Positions 51,315 through 59,965 of a DNA stretch of 64,000 bases are shown here, piece by piece; positions within the stretch are counted from its first letter, which is position 1, and each line of letters opens with the position of its first letter. Source of the DNA: Hyphomicrobiales bacterium. GTDB lineage: Bacteria; Pseudomonadota; Alphaproteobacteria; Rhizobiales; Xanthobacteraceae. Under the pieces are notes generated by a model, which did no database searches, was not told the origin of the DNA, and worked only from the letters and a program-made list of their open reading frames with translations. Made by a program: the position numbers and the translations under genes. The stretch covers positions 1 through 64,000 of the forward strand of contig JAKFVL010000003.1 of assembly GCA_021732215.1 (NCBI GenBank), in the 5' to 3' direction.

Positions 51315-51530
51315 CCACATCTGAGCCTGGTGCGATGTGATTGGAAGGTGTGGATGACTGGCATAAGCCGGGCTGACGGTCTCAGGAGCCCTCGCCCGCT
51401 CAGCGCATGGGGCCATGTGACAACAATGCTTTCCCCGCGCTGTGAAGCATGATTTCTGCTGGTCCAGCGGCAGCTTTGAGTCTGCCGCTTTTTCTTTGCC
51501 CCAACCACTCGCCAGTTGTCCCGAGCCGCA

Positions 51531-52508
51531 ATGAACGTCGTCAGGGCCGTTTCGCTTAAAGTTGCCAGCACGCTGATGTTCTCGCTGATGGGCGCGCAGG
51601 CGCGCTATCTCGGCACGGCCTATCCGGTCGGCGAGGTCGTGTTCTTCAGATCGCTGTTCGCGTTGATTCCGATCCTGATCTGGTTCGGCCTGCGCGGCCA
51701 GTTGCGCGATGCGTTTCGGACCAATCGTCCGGCAGATCATCTGGTGCGCGGCATCTTCAGCGTGGTCGGAATTTTCTGCATGTTCGGCGCGCTGGCGCGG
51801 CTGCCGCTGGCCGATGTCACCGCTATCGCCTTTCTCGCGCCGTTGATCACCGTGATCTTCGCGTACCTGTTCCTGAAGGAAAAGGTGCACGTCTATCGCT
51901 GGTCGGCGGTGGCGTTCGGTTTCTCTGGCATACTTGTGATGCTCTATCCGCATCTGGACGATCACGCGGCGCTGACGGCGACAATGATCGTGGGCCTCGG
52001 CCTCGCGTTCACCAACGCATTCACCTCTGGCGGTGCGACCATCCAAATCCGCCGTCTCACCGCGACCGAGACCACATCCTCCATCGTCATTCTCATGACG
52101 CTCTTGGTGATGGTGGCGTCGCTGGTCACGCTTCCATTTGGCTGGCGCATGCCTCAGTCGTGGTTCGATTGGGCGGTGCTGGTCGGAATCGGCATCTCGG
52201 GCGGTCTCGGGCAGATGGTGTTCACCGAGAGCTATCGTCACGCGCCGGCCTCTTTCCTGGCGTCGTTCGACTATACGGCGATGATCTGGGCGTTCCTGCT
52301 CGGCTATCTGATTTTCGGCGAGCTGCCGACGATCTACGTGATCGGCGGCGCGGCGATCGTCGCGGCCGCCGGTATCTTCGTCATTCTGCGCGAGAGGTAT
52401 CTCGGGCTGAAGCGGCTGCGCGACAATCCAATCGCGCCGACGGCCGTGATTGCCGAGAGCGAATCCGATCCCGATGCGCCGGTCACCAGGCTTCCGAAAG
52501 TTGCGTGA
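51531..52508 (+). CDS. DMT-superfamily (EamA) transporter
   Basis: A 325-residue inner-membrane protein with ten hydrophobic segments in two EamA repeats (roughly residues 1-135 and 140-285). GEVVFFRSLFALIPI and LPLADVTAIAFLAPLITVIFAYLFLKEK are typical of the family; the second repeat ends with YLIFGELPTIYVIGGA. Substrates of this group are varied metabolites, often amino acids or S-adenosylmethionine-like compounds. ATG 51531 is chosen over TTG 51516 for its better codon. Converges with the small AsnC-type gene 12 bp later. Confidence 0.82.
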   Translation: MNVVRAVSLKVASTLMFSLMGAQARYLGTAYPVGEVVFFRSLFALIPILIWFGLRGQLRDAFRTNRPADHLVRGIFSVVGIFCMFGALARLPLADVTAIAFLAPLITVIFAYLFLKEKVHVYRWSAVAFGFSGILVMLYPHLDDHAALTATMIVGLGLAFTNAFTSGGATIQIRRLTATETTSSIVILMTLLVMVASLVTLPFGWRMPQSWFDWAVLVGIGISGGLGQMVFTESYRHAPASFLASFDYTAMIWAFLLGYLIFGELPTIYVIGGAAIVAAAGIFVILRERYLGLKRLRDNPIAPTAVIAESESDPDAPVTRLPKVA

Positions 52509-52520
52509 GGCAAAGGGGTT

Positions 52521-52757
52521 TCAAAACGCCTTGAAGGTGATGATGGTGTGGGTGTCCTGGATACCCGCAATCGTCTGCACCTTCTCGTTCACGAAGTGGC
52601 CGATGTCGGTTTCCTTCTCGACATAGAACTTCACCAGCAGATCGTAGTGCCCGGCGGTGGAGTAGATTTCCGAGGCGATCTCGGCCTCCGCGAGCGCGTT
52701 GGCGACCGCGTAGGACTGGCCGAGCTTGCATTTGAACTGGACGAAGAAGGGGACCAT
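52521..52757 (-). CDS. Stand-alone Lrp/AsnC effector-domain protein
   Basis: A 78-residue protein consisting only of the RAM/AsnC C-terminal domain: MVPFFVQFKCKLGQSYAV, then EIYSTAGHYDLLVKF and GIQDTHTIITF. No DNA-binding domain is present. Such short forms bind amino acids or other ligands and may form mixed oligomers with full-length Lrp proteins. ATG at 52757 has GGGAG upstream on its strand; a longer upstream frame has no support. Confidence 0.85.
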   Translation of the reverse strand: MVPFFVQFKCKLGQSYAVANALAEAEIASEIYSTAGHYDLLVKFYVEKETDIGHFVNEKVQTIAGIQDTHTIITFKAF

Positions 52758-52920
52758 CGCTGCCAACTCCCGGAACGGCGTTCGGATTTGCGGCCATTGA
52801 GCCCAAAACCGGTGCGGGAGGCAACCACCTTTGATGACCGCGCCTTGATCGCGTCCCTTGATAGCTTTCCTTGGGGGCGATAGCACATAACGAGGCCGTC
52901 ATTGGCCTTCGGAGAGCATT

Positions 52921-53727
52921 GTGGCGATCCCTATCGCACTGACCATCGCAGGCTCGGACTCCAGCGGCGGAGCCGGCATTCAGGCCGACCTCAAGACATT
53001 CGCGGCCTGCGGCGTCTATGGCGCGTCGGTGATCACGGCATTGACCGCGCAGAACACGCAGGGCGTCACCGGCATTCATGATGTGCCCGCGGATTTCGTC
53101 ACCGCGCAGATCGATGCAGTGTTCAGCGACCTCGATGTCGCCGCTGTCAAAGTGGGGATGGTCTCGCAAAACGCGACCATCGAAGCGATCGTCAATTGTC
53201 TGACGCGCTGGTCGCCGAAACATGTGGTGGTCGATCCGGTGATGGTTGCGACTTCCGGCGCGCGCCTGCTGTCGGCGGACGCGATCGAACTGGTGAGAGC
53301 CAGACTGATCCCGCGTGCGCAGATTATCACGCCGAATTTGCCCGAGGCGGGAGCGTTGCTCGATGAGGCGGTCGCCAACGATGAACGCGCCATTGCGGAT
53401 CAGGGAGAGCGGCTGCTGGCGCTCGGCTGCAAGGCTGTGCTCATCAAGGGCGGTCACGGTGAGGGCGCCGAAAGCATCGACTATCTGTTTCGCGCGGGCC
53501 AACCAGTTGTGCGTCTCGCCGCGCCGCGAATCGCAACGACAAACACGCACGGCACAGGCTGCTCGCTGTCGTCGGCGATTGCGGCGGGGCTTGCCCACGG
53601 CAAATCGCTCGACGAATCCGTGCGCGCCGCCAAGGCCTATGTCAGCGCCGCGATCGCCGCCGCCGATCGCCTGACAGTTGGCCACGGCCACGGACCGATC
53701 CACCACTTCCACACATCCGATCGCTGA
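52921..53727 (+). CDS. thiD: Hydroxymethylpyrimidine/phosphomethylpyrimidine kinase
   Basis: A 268-residue ribokinase-fold kinase that phosphorylates HMP and HMP-phosphate in thiamine synthesis. TIAGSDSSGGAGIQADLKTF is the canonical N-terminus, TALTAQNTQGV follows, and THGTGCSLSSAIAA is the anion hole with the catalytic residue. GTG start at 52921, with GGAGA upstream. No other thiamine gene is adjacent in the window. Confidence 0.93.
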   Translation: MAIPIALTIAGSDSSGGAGIQADLKTFAACGVYGASVITALTAQNTQGVTGIHDVPADFVTAQIDAVFSDLDVAAVKVGMVSQNATIEAIVNCLTRWSPKHVVVDPVMVATSGARLLSADAIELVRARLIPRAQIITPNLPEAGALLDEAVANDERAIADQGERLLALGCKAVLIKGGHGEGAESIDYLFRAGQPVVRLAAPRIATTNTHGTGCSLSSAIAAGLAHGKSLDESVRAAKAYVSAAIAAADRLTVGHGHGPIHHFHTSDR

Positions 53728-53837
53728 ATGTTTCAGCACTGTGGCGCGTCGTCGCGCGGCTGCATGTCGCGAGATTGTCGCACTGCACTGCTATGCGGAA
53801 TCTGGATCAGGCAACGTGATTCACCGGCGGCGAAATA

Positions 53838-54500
53838 ATGACGACAGCAACCGATCTCGACACCTCGACTGTTGAAACCGCTTACGCGCGCTGGGCGCCG
53901 ATCTACGATGCCGTCTGCGGTCCGATCATGGTGAAGGGCCGCCGCGCGGCCGCTTCGGCAGCCCGCGACGTCGGCGGCAAAATTCTCGAAGTCGGCGTCG
54001 GCACGGGTCTTTCGTTCGACGACTACGGTCCGAACACCGAAATCACCGGCATCGATCTCAGCCTGCCGATGCTCGCGAAAGCCCGCGCCAGGATGATGAG
54101 CGGACGCTACCCGCACGTCAAAAGCGTGCAGCAGATGGACGCGCACAACATGGCGTTCGCCGACGCGACATTCGATTGCGTCGTGGCGCAGTTCGTCATC
54201 ACGCTGGTCGCCAATCCCGAACAGGTGCTGTCGGAATGCCATCGCGTGGTGAAGCCGGGCGGCCGCATCATTCTCGTTAACCATTTGTACTCCGAGGTTG
54301 GCGTCGCCGCCGCGGTCGAACGCTGGGCCGCGCAGAAAACCCGTTCGCTCGGCCTGCGTCCCGAATTTCCGTTCGCGCGCCTGCAGGCCTGGGCGCAGTC
54401 CAACAGCGACGCGATCCTGGTCGAGCGCCGGAAAGTGGCTCCGTTCGGCATCTATACGCTGGTCTGCTTTGAACGGACGGCGGTGCCGCTTGCCGCCTGA
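53838..54500 (+). CDS. pmtA: Phosphatidylethanolamine N-methyltransferase-like SAM methyltransferase
   Basis: A 220-residue class I methyltransferase. AYARWAPIYDAVCGPIM is typical of the alphaproteobacterial PmtA group, ILEVGVGTGLSFDDYG is motif I, and RVVKPGGRIILVNHLYSE follows the core. Such enzymes methylate phosphatidylethanolamine to phosphatidylcholine in three steps, a lipid needed by many rhizobia for host contact. The gene is preceded by 110 bp without a clear terminator. Identification is by sequence pattern from memory; another lipid or quinone substrate cannot be excluded. Confidence 0.72.
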   Translation: MTTATDLDTSTVETAYARWAPIYDAVCGPIMVKGRRAAASAARDVGGKILEVGVGTGLSFDDYGPNTEITGIDLSLPMLAKARARMMSGRYPHVKSVQQMDAHNMAFADATFDCVVAQFVITLVANPEQVLSECHRVVKPGGRIILVNHLYSEVGVAAAVERWAAQKTRSLGLRPEFPFARLQAWAQSNSDAILVERRKVAPFGIYTLVCFERTAVPLAA

Positions 54501-54542
54501 AGCGTCATCCGTTCGTCACATGAATCTGCTAATGGCGCGGCC

Positions 54543-55355
54543 ATGGGACGTGACGTGATGAGTGAGAGCGGTCAGGAACGACGCTTTCGCACCTTGTTTA
54601 TCTCCGACGTTCATCTCGGCGCACGCGGTTCACAGGCAGAGCGTCTCCTCGATTTCCTCAAAACGCACGATGCCGACACGATCTATCTCGTGGGCGATAT
54701 CGTTGACGGCTGGGCGCTCAAGGTAAGCTGGTTCTGGCCGCAGTCCCACAATGACTTCGTTCAAAAGATGCTGCGCAAGGCGCGCAAGGGGTCGCGCGTC
54801 GTATACGTGCCGGGCAATCACGACGAATTCCTGCGCAACTATTACGGCACGCATTTTGGCGGCATCGAGGTGGTGGAGAACATCGTTCACACCGCCGCCG
54901 ACGGGAAAAAGTATCTCGTGATCCACGGCGATATTTTCGACCTCGTGGTGCAGAACGCGCGCTGGCTCGCCCATCTCGGCGATCGCGCATACGATTTCGC
55001 GATCCGCATGAATCGTCTGGTCAACATGTTCCGCCGCTGGTTCGGTGTGCCGTACTGGTCGCTGTCGCAGTGGGCCAAGCTGAAGGTGAAGAACGCCGTC
55101 AACTACATCGGCGCGTTCGAGACGACGCTGGCCGGCGAAGCGCGGCGGCATCACGTCGACGGTGTGATCTGCGGCCACATTCACTATGCAACGATCCGTG
55201 ACCACGGCGGCATCCGCTACATGAATTGCGGTGACTGGGTCGAAAGCTGCACCGCGCTTGCCGAGCACGAGGACGGCCGGTTCGAGATCATCACCTGGAC
55301 CGAACCTTTGCAGCGGGAAAAGCCGGTTGCCCGCGTTGCGGTACGAGCGGCCTAG
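54543..55355 (+). CDS. UDP-2,3-diacylglucosamine diphosphatase-like metallophosphoesterase (LpxH type)
   Basis: A 270-residue calcineurin-like phosphoesterase. The metal motifs are all visible: ISDVHLG, GDIVDGW, GNHDE, HGDIFD and GHIHYA. This COG2908 form is common in alphaproteobacteria, which use LpxI for the lipid A step, so this paralogue may act on another lipid-linked or nucleotide sugar. An ATG at 54558 is an alternative start. The following glycosyltransferase gene begins 32 bp later, a pairing seen in related genomes. Confidence 0.82.
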   Translation: MGRDVMSESGQERRFRTLFISDVHLGARGSQAERLLDFLKTHDADTIYLVGDIVDGWALKVSWFWPQSHNDFVQKMLRKARKGSRVVYVPGNHDEFLRNYYGTHFGGIEVVENIVHTAADGKKYLVIHGDIFDLVVQNARWLAHLGDRAYDFAIRMNRLVNMFRRWFGVPYWSLSQWAKLKVKNAVNYIGAFETTLAGEARRHHVDGVICGHIHYATIRDHGGIRYMNCGDWVESCTALAEHEDGRFEIITWTEPLQREKPVARVAVRAA

Positions 55356-55387
55356 TGCCGCCGGTCACTTCGGAAACGGGGTACTGA

Positions 55388-56470
55388 ATGAAGATACTGG
55401 TCGCAACCGATGCGTGGCACCCACAAGTCAACGGTGTCGTCCGCACGCTCACCATGATGGCGGAGGCGGCACGCTCGCTTGGCAACGAGGTCGTGTTTCT
55501 CACGCCTGAAACGTTCCGCACCTTCGAGCTGCCGAGCTATCCCGATCTGCGCGTTGCGATCCCCAGCATGGGCAAGGTCGCACGCATGATCGAGGATGCC
55601 AATCCTGACAGCATTCACATCGCGACCGAGGGGCCGATCGGAATTTGGGTCTGGCGATACTGCCGCAGGTATGGTTTGCCGTTCACCACCAGCTTTCATA
55701 CCCGCTTTCCCGAATACATTTCGGCTCGCGCTCCGATCCCTGAGTCGTGGGTCTGGGCTTGTCTGCGCTATTTCCATGGCGCGAGCCACGCCGTGATGGC
55801 AGCGACGCCTGCGCTTGCCGATGAGCTGCGCGGCAAGGGTTTCGTCAACGTTGTGCTTTGGCCGCGCGGCGTCGATGCGAATCTGTTCCGTCCGCGCGAT
55901 GCCGATCTTGGTCTGCAGCGCCCCGTGTTCCTCTGCGTCGGCCGCGTCGCCGTCGAAAAGAATCTCGAGGCTTTCTTGTGCCTCGATTTGCCCGGCACCA
56001 AGGTCATCGTCGGCGACGGCCCGGCACGGGAGAGTCTTGCTCGCGACTACCCCGATGCGATTTTTCTCGGCGCTCAGCATGGCGAGACGCTGGCCAATAC
56101 ATACTCGGCTGCCGACGTTTTTGTGTTTCCGAGCAAGACCGATACGTTCGGTCTCGTCTTGCTCGAAGCGTTGGCAAGTGGTGTGCCCGTCGCGGCATTG
56201 CCGGTCACCGGCCCGAAGGACGTGATCGGCGACGCGCCCGTGGGTGTGCTGAATGAGAATCTGCAAGCGGCTGCGCTGGCAGCTCTGACGATATCACGCG
56301 AAACCTGCCGCGCGTTCGCCTTGCGGCATTCGTGGGAAGCGTGCGCCCGAATCTTCGTCGATAACGTCGATCGCGTACTGATTGCGGATCATCGTACGCA
56401 TCGCCGCCGTTCAATCAGGGCGATGCTCAAGCGCGCCTCACAGGTCAGGTTCAAGTTCATCCGGAACTGA
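55388..56470 (+). CDS. Glycosyltransferase, GT4 family, probable glycolipid synthase
   Basis: A 360-residue GT-B enzyme. ATDAWHPQVNGVVRTL is the signature of the diacylglycerol/phosphatidylinositol mannosyltransferase-like group, FTTSFHTRFPEY follows, and VGRVAVEKNLEAFL with KTDTFGLVLLEALASG (EX7E) gives the donor site. Such enzymes add a sugar to diacylglycerol or make sulfoquinovosyl/glycosyl lipids. Paired with the phosphatase before it; both may serve membrane lipid remodelling. C-terminal basic stretch could bind membrane. Confidence 0.82.
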   Translation: MKILVATDAWHPQVNGVVRTLTMMAEAARSLGNEVVFLTPETFRTFELPSYPDLRVAIPSMGKVARMIEDANPDSIHIATEGPIGIWVWRYCRRYGLPFTTSFHTRFPEYISARAPIPESWVWACLRYFHGASHAVMAATPALADELRGKGFVNVVLWPRGVDANLFRPRDADLGLQRPVFLCVGRVAVEKNLEAFLCLDLPGTKVIVGDGPARESLARDYPDAIFLGAQHGETLANTYSAADVFVFPSKTDTFGLVLLEALASGVPVAALPVTGPKDVIGDAPVGVLNENLQAAALAALTISRETCRAFALRHSWEACARIFVDNVDRVLIADHRTHRRRSIRAMLKRASQVRFKFIRN

Positions 56471-56512
56471 TCGCGATTGCGCCAGCGGCGTTGAACGCGA
56501 TAAAACGCTTGC

Positions 56513-57499
56513 ATGCCTCATCTCGACTCGCTTCCCGTCACCATCGCCGATATCGAAGCCGCCGCCCGCGTTCTGGCGCCTCAGGCCGTGCGAACGCCGC
56601 TGCTGTCGTCGGCCGCGCTCGATGCGATCGTCGGCGGGCGCGTCTTCATCAAGCCGGAGCTGTTGCAGCGAACCGGTTCGTTCAAGTTTCGCGGCGCGTT
56701 CAACAAATTGTCGTCGATCCCGCCCGATGCACGTAAGTCCGGCGCGGTGGCATTTTCCTCCGGCAATCACGCACAGGGCGTAGCCCTCGCCGCGCAACTG
56801 CTCGGTATGCACGCGACCATCGTGATGCCGTCCGATGCGCCGGTCTCCAAACGCGAGCGAACCAAGGGTTACGGCGCGGACGTTATTCTCTACGATCGCC
56901 ACCGCGAGGACCGCGAAGCCATCGCGCGCGAGATCGCGGGCCGGACCGGCGCGACCGTCGTGCCGCCGTTCGACGATCCGAAGGTTATCGCGGGGCAGGG
57001 CACCGTTGGTCTGGAAATCGCCGCCGATCTGGCGGCGATGGGACTGACGCCCGATATCGTTGCGGCCCCCGCATCCGGTGGCGGATTGATCGCCGGCATT
57101 GCGACGGCCGTGAAAACCAGATTTCCCGATGTCCGGGTGATGTCAGTGGAGCCTGCGGATTTCGACGATCATGCCCGCTCGCTCAAGGCTGGCCGGCGCG
57201 AGCCTCTGAGTCCCGGCGGATATACGATTTGCGATGCGCTGATGGCGCCGATGCCGGGTGAGATCACGTTTGCGATCAATCGGGCGTTACTGGCGGGCGG
57301 TGTCACCGCAACAGATGCGGAAGTAGGCGCAGCGGTGGCGCTGGTCTATCGCGAATTGAAGCTGGTGGTCGAACCGGGCGGGGCCGTTGCGCTGGCCGCT
57401 CTGCTCCACGGACGGATGGATGCAAAAAGCAAGACGTCGGTCATCGTGCTGTCTGGTGGCAACGTCGATGCCGATATGTATGCGCGGCTGATCGCCTGA
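56513..57499 (+). CDS. Threonine/serine dehydratase-like PLP enzyme
   Basis: A 328-residue fold-type II PLP enzyme. K58 in GSFKFRGA is the Schiff-base lysine, SSGNHAQGVALAA the phosphate-binding pocket, and ASGGGLIAG the glycine loop. It lacks the C-terminal regulatory ACT-like domain of biosynthetic IlvA, so it belongs to the short catabolic threonine ammonia-lyase/serine racemase group. End lies 15 bp from a converging gene. Confidence 0.85.
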   Translation: MPHLDSLPVTIADIEAAARVLAPQAVRTPLLSSAALDAIVGGRVFIKPELLQRTGSFKFRGAFNKLSSIPPDARKSGAVAFSSGNHAQGVALAAQLLGMHATIVMPSDAPVSKRERTKGYGADVILYDRHREDREAIAREIAGRTGATVVPPFDDPKVIAGQGTVGLEIAADLAAMGLTPDIVAAPASGGGLIAGIATAVKTRFPDVRVMSVEPADFDDHARSLKAGRREPLSPGGYTICDALMAPMPGEITFAINRALLAGGVTATDAEVGAAVALVYRELKLVVEPGGAVALAALLHGRMDAKSKTSVIVLSGGNVDADMYARLIA

Positions 57500-57514
57500 T
57501 CGCTTTCAAGGCCG

Positions 57515-58603
57515 TCAGGAGAAGAACGCGATCCGTTCGGCCTGCGTCATGCGCTTGAACGGTGCAAGCGCATCGCCGCGCGGCGCGTCGGGCTTCGGCA
57601 CGATTCCCTTTGCGATCAATGACTCGCCCAACGACTGCGTGCCCTGTTGCGGGTTGATTGTTGGCGGGCTGCCGACTGCATCCGCCGATATTTTTACGGG
57701 CTCGGGAGCAGGTGCGGTCTGTGCGGCAGCGACAGGTTGAGCGACGGGCATTTCAACCGGCTGAACGTCGGCGGCCCCGGTCGGTGCGTCGTCCCACGTC
57801 AGTTCGGCATTGCCAGCAGCGACTTCGGCCTCATCGGGAATATCGAGCAAAGCCTCATTGAACGCGGCGGTGTCCTCGACGCGAACCTCGCCGGCCGGCG
57901 CATGCTGAATCCGGCTTTCTTCTTGCCGAAATCCGGCGACGGCCGATTTGACATCGGCTGTCGTGAACTGTTCTGCGGCTGAAGCCCTGGCCTTCGCTGG
58001 CTCAGCGGCAGGTGTCGCCACCGGATCGCGTCGCTGCACCGGTTCCTGCCGCGAGGGGGCGTCCTCGCGCGCCAGCGCCGCGACTTCATTTGCCAGCCGG
58101 TCGAGCAAAGCCAGCATCTTGTCGCGGGTGTCCGCGCCGATGGCAGCCTTCAGCCCGTCCTCGATGGCCGTCGCCTGCCGTTCGAGCATGTTCGGAATGC
58201 GAGCGTCGTTTCCGCTTTCCCGCAGCTTCCACGACATTTCGCGCAACACCCGCACGCCCTTGAGCGCGGCTGAATCCTCCGTTGGCGTCTGGGTCACCGC
58301 AAGCAGAGCCTCGGCCTCGCTTCGCGTCTGAACCAGCAGGGCTGCGACCGCCACGGTCGTATCGCCGATGCTGTCGCGCTGCTCCTGCTCCTGCTTTTGT
58401 GCAGCCAGGCCCTGCTCGAGCCGCGCCACGGCGTCGAGCACCAGCGTGGTGTCGGCGTTGCGGTTGCGCTTGGCGTATTCGGTCAGGAACCAGCGGCCGC
58501 GCGAGGTTTCCATGAAGGCTTCACGGATCGCGTCATAGTCCTCTTCGCCCGGCATCGCGCCGCGCGCCGCGATCGGCGACAGTGCAAATACCGGATCAGC
58601 CAT
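57515..58603 (-). CDS. Hypothetical protein with helical and Ala/Pro-rich regions
   Basis: A 362-residue protein. Residues 20-75 contain a conserved-looking DAIREAFMETSRGRWFLTEY helix; residues 60-195 are helical with coiled-coil character and Gln/Glu runs; residues 200-330 are an Ala/Pro/Val-rich linker; and the end (APFKRMTQAERIAFFS) is a short conserved-looking tail. No membrane segment or signal. Helix-linker-tail resembles chemotaxis phosphatase-like or scaffold proteins, but no family is assigned. Divergent from the MFS gene. Confidence 0.7.
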   Translation of the reverse strand: MADPVFALSPIAARGAMPGEEDYDAIREAFMETSRGRWFLTEYAKRNRNADTTLVLDAVARLEQGLAAQKQEQEQRDSIGDTTVAVAALLVQTRSEAEALLAVTQTPTEDSAALKGVRVLREMSWKLRESGNDARIPNMLERQATAIEDGLKAAIGADTRDKMLALLDRLANEVAALAREDAPSRQEPVQRRDPVATPAAEPAKARASAAEQFTTADVKSAVAGFRQEESRIQHAPAGEVRVEDTAAFNEALLDIPDEAEVAAGNAELTWDDAPTGAADVQPVEMPVAQPVAAAQTAPAPEPVKISADAVGSPPTINPQQGTQSLGESLIAKGIVPKPDAPRGDALAPFKRMTQAERIAFFS

Positions 58604-58737
58604 CTATCCGATCACCATCTCTGCATCCGTGATGAAGCCGTCTGCCATCGTCCGTGCCGCCGTATCAAGGCTCTTGCTCGCCGCCTGCCAGCCATGACAA
58701 CGATCACCATGATCCGCAGCGAATCGCAATTGAATTG

Positions 58738-59928
58738 ATGTCGCCCGACCCGGAAATCCCCGCCGCTCACGCTTCGGCCGGCCGCCGATTCGCGATTCGC
58801 ATCGGACTATTCTACGGCACCACGCTGGGATTGGCTGGCGCCTATCTGCCGTTCTTCCCGGTCTGGCTGAAGGCCATCGGAATCGATTCATCGTGGATCG
58901 GGCTGATTACCGCCGTGCCGTCGCTGACGCGGTTCACCGTCCTGCCGGTGGTCACCCGCCTGGCCGAGCGCATGAACGCGCTGCGCGGCGTCATGATCGT
59001 CGCGTCATGCCTGACGCTGCTCGGCTTCATGATGATGGAGCCGCTGCGGCATCCGCTGGCTCTCTTCATTGTCTTTGCACTGACCGCATCGGTGTGGACG
59101 CCGCTCGGGCCGCTGACCGACGGTTATGCGCTGAAAGGCTGTGCCCGTTACGGGCTGAACTATGGTCCGTTGCGGCTGTGGGGCTCGGTTGCGTTTGTCG
59201 TCGGCACATTGGCCTGCGGCCTGCTGCTCGATGTGATCTCGGGGCGCAACGTGATCTTGGTCTTGATCGCGCTCGCAGCGCTCAATGTGCTGGTGTCATT
59301 CTGGCTGCGGCCGCTCGATCAGGAAGCGGCGGGCGCGTCGCCCGTTGCCGCATCGCCCGCGCTGCTGCGCAATCCGGTGTTCATTGCCGTCATTGCCGCC
59401 TCCGGGCTGATCCAGGGCAGTCACGCCGCTTACTATACGTTCGCCTCGATCGTCTGGCGCGACGCCGGGCTCGGCGGCTTTACCATTGCCGGCCTCTGGT
59501 CGCTCGGCGTGCTGGCCGAGATCGTGGTGTTCGCGATCTCGCCGCGGTTTACGATTTCGCCAGCGATGCAAATGCTGATCGGCGCGGCCGCCGCCGTCAT
59601 TCGCTGGATCATCACCGCGCAGGAGCCGCCGCTGGCTGTGCTCGCGGCGGTCCAGCTGATGCATGGCCTGACGTTCGGGATCGTGCATCTCGGCGCGGTC
59701 GGAATGCTGGTACGGCTGGCGCCGGGACATGTCATTGCCACCGCGCAGGGCTATCTCGTGGCGTCGAACGGCGCGCTGACTGCGGCGTCGATGATCCTGT
59801 CAGGAGCGCTTTACGGAAGCCTCGGGCAGGGCGTCTACTATGTGATGGCGGTACAGGCGCTGGCCGGGGCGGCGATCATCGCGCTGCTACTGTCGCGCCT
59901 GAATCGTTCCGGTCCGGCGCACGCCTGA
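58738..59928 (+). CDS. Major facilitator superfamily transporter (HcaT/MFS_1-like)
   Basis: A 396-residue inner-membrane protein with twelve hydrophobic segments. RIGLFYGTTLGLAGAYLPFFPVWLKAIG is split here into the typical start of the nucleoside-H+ symporter/HcaT-like group, with WLKAIGIDSSWIG as the first loop; GLNYGPLRLWGSVAF is another hallmark. ATG 58738 chosen because the upstream frame is not protein-like. Substrate unknown, possibly an aromatic acid or nucleoside. The short gap to the converging epimerase holds three imperfect copies of AAAGGCTTGACCC. Confidence 0.8.
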   Translation: MSPDPEIPAAHASAGRRFAIRIGLFYGTTLGLAGAYLPFFPVWLKAIGIDSSWIGLITAVPSLTRFTVLPVVTRLAERMNALRGVMIVASCLTLLGFMMMEPLRHPLALFIVFALTASVWTPLGPLTDGYALKGCARYGLNYGPLRLWGSVAFVVGTLACGLLLDVISGRNVILVLIALAALNVLVSFWLRPLDQEAAGASPVAASPALLRNPVFIAVIAASGLIQGSHAAYYTFASIVWRDAGLGGFTIAGLWSLGVLAEIVVFAISPRFTISPAMQMLIGAAAAVIRWIITAQEPPLAVLAAVQLMHGLTFGIVHLGAVGMLVRLAPGHVIATAQGYLVASNGALTAASMILSGALYGSLGQGVYYVMAVQALAGAAIIALLLSRLNRSGPAHA

Positions 59929-59965
59929 CCCCCGAAGGCTTAACCCAAAGGCTTGACCCAAAGGC

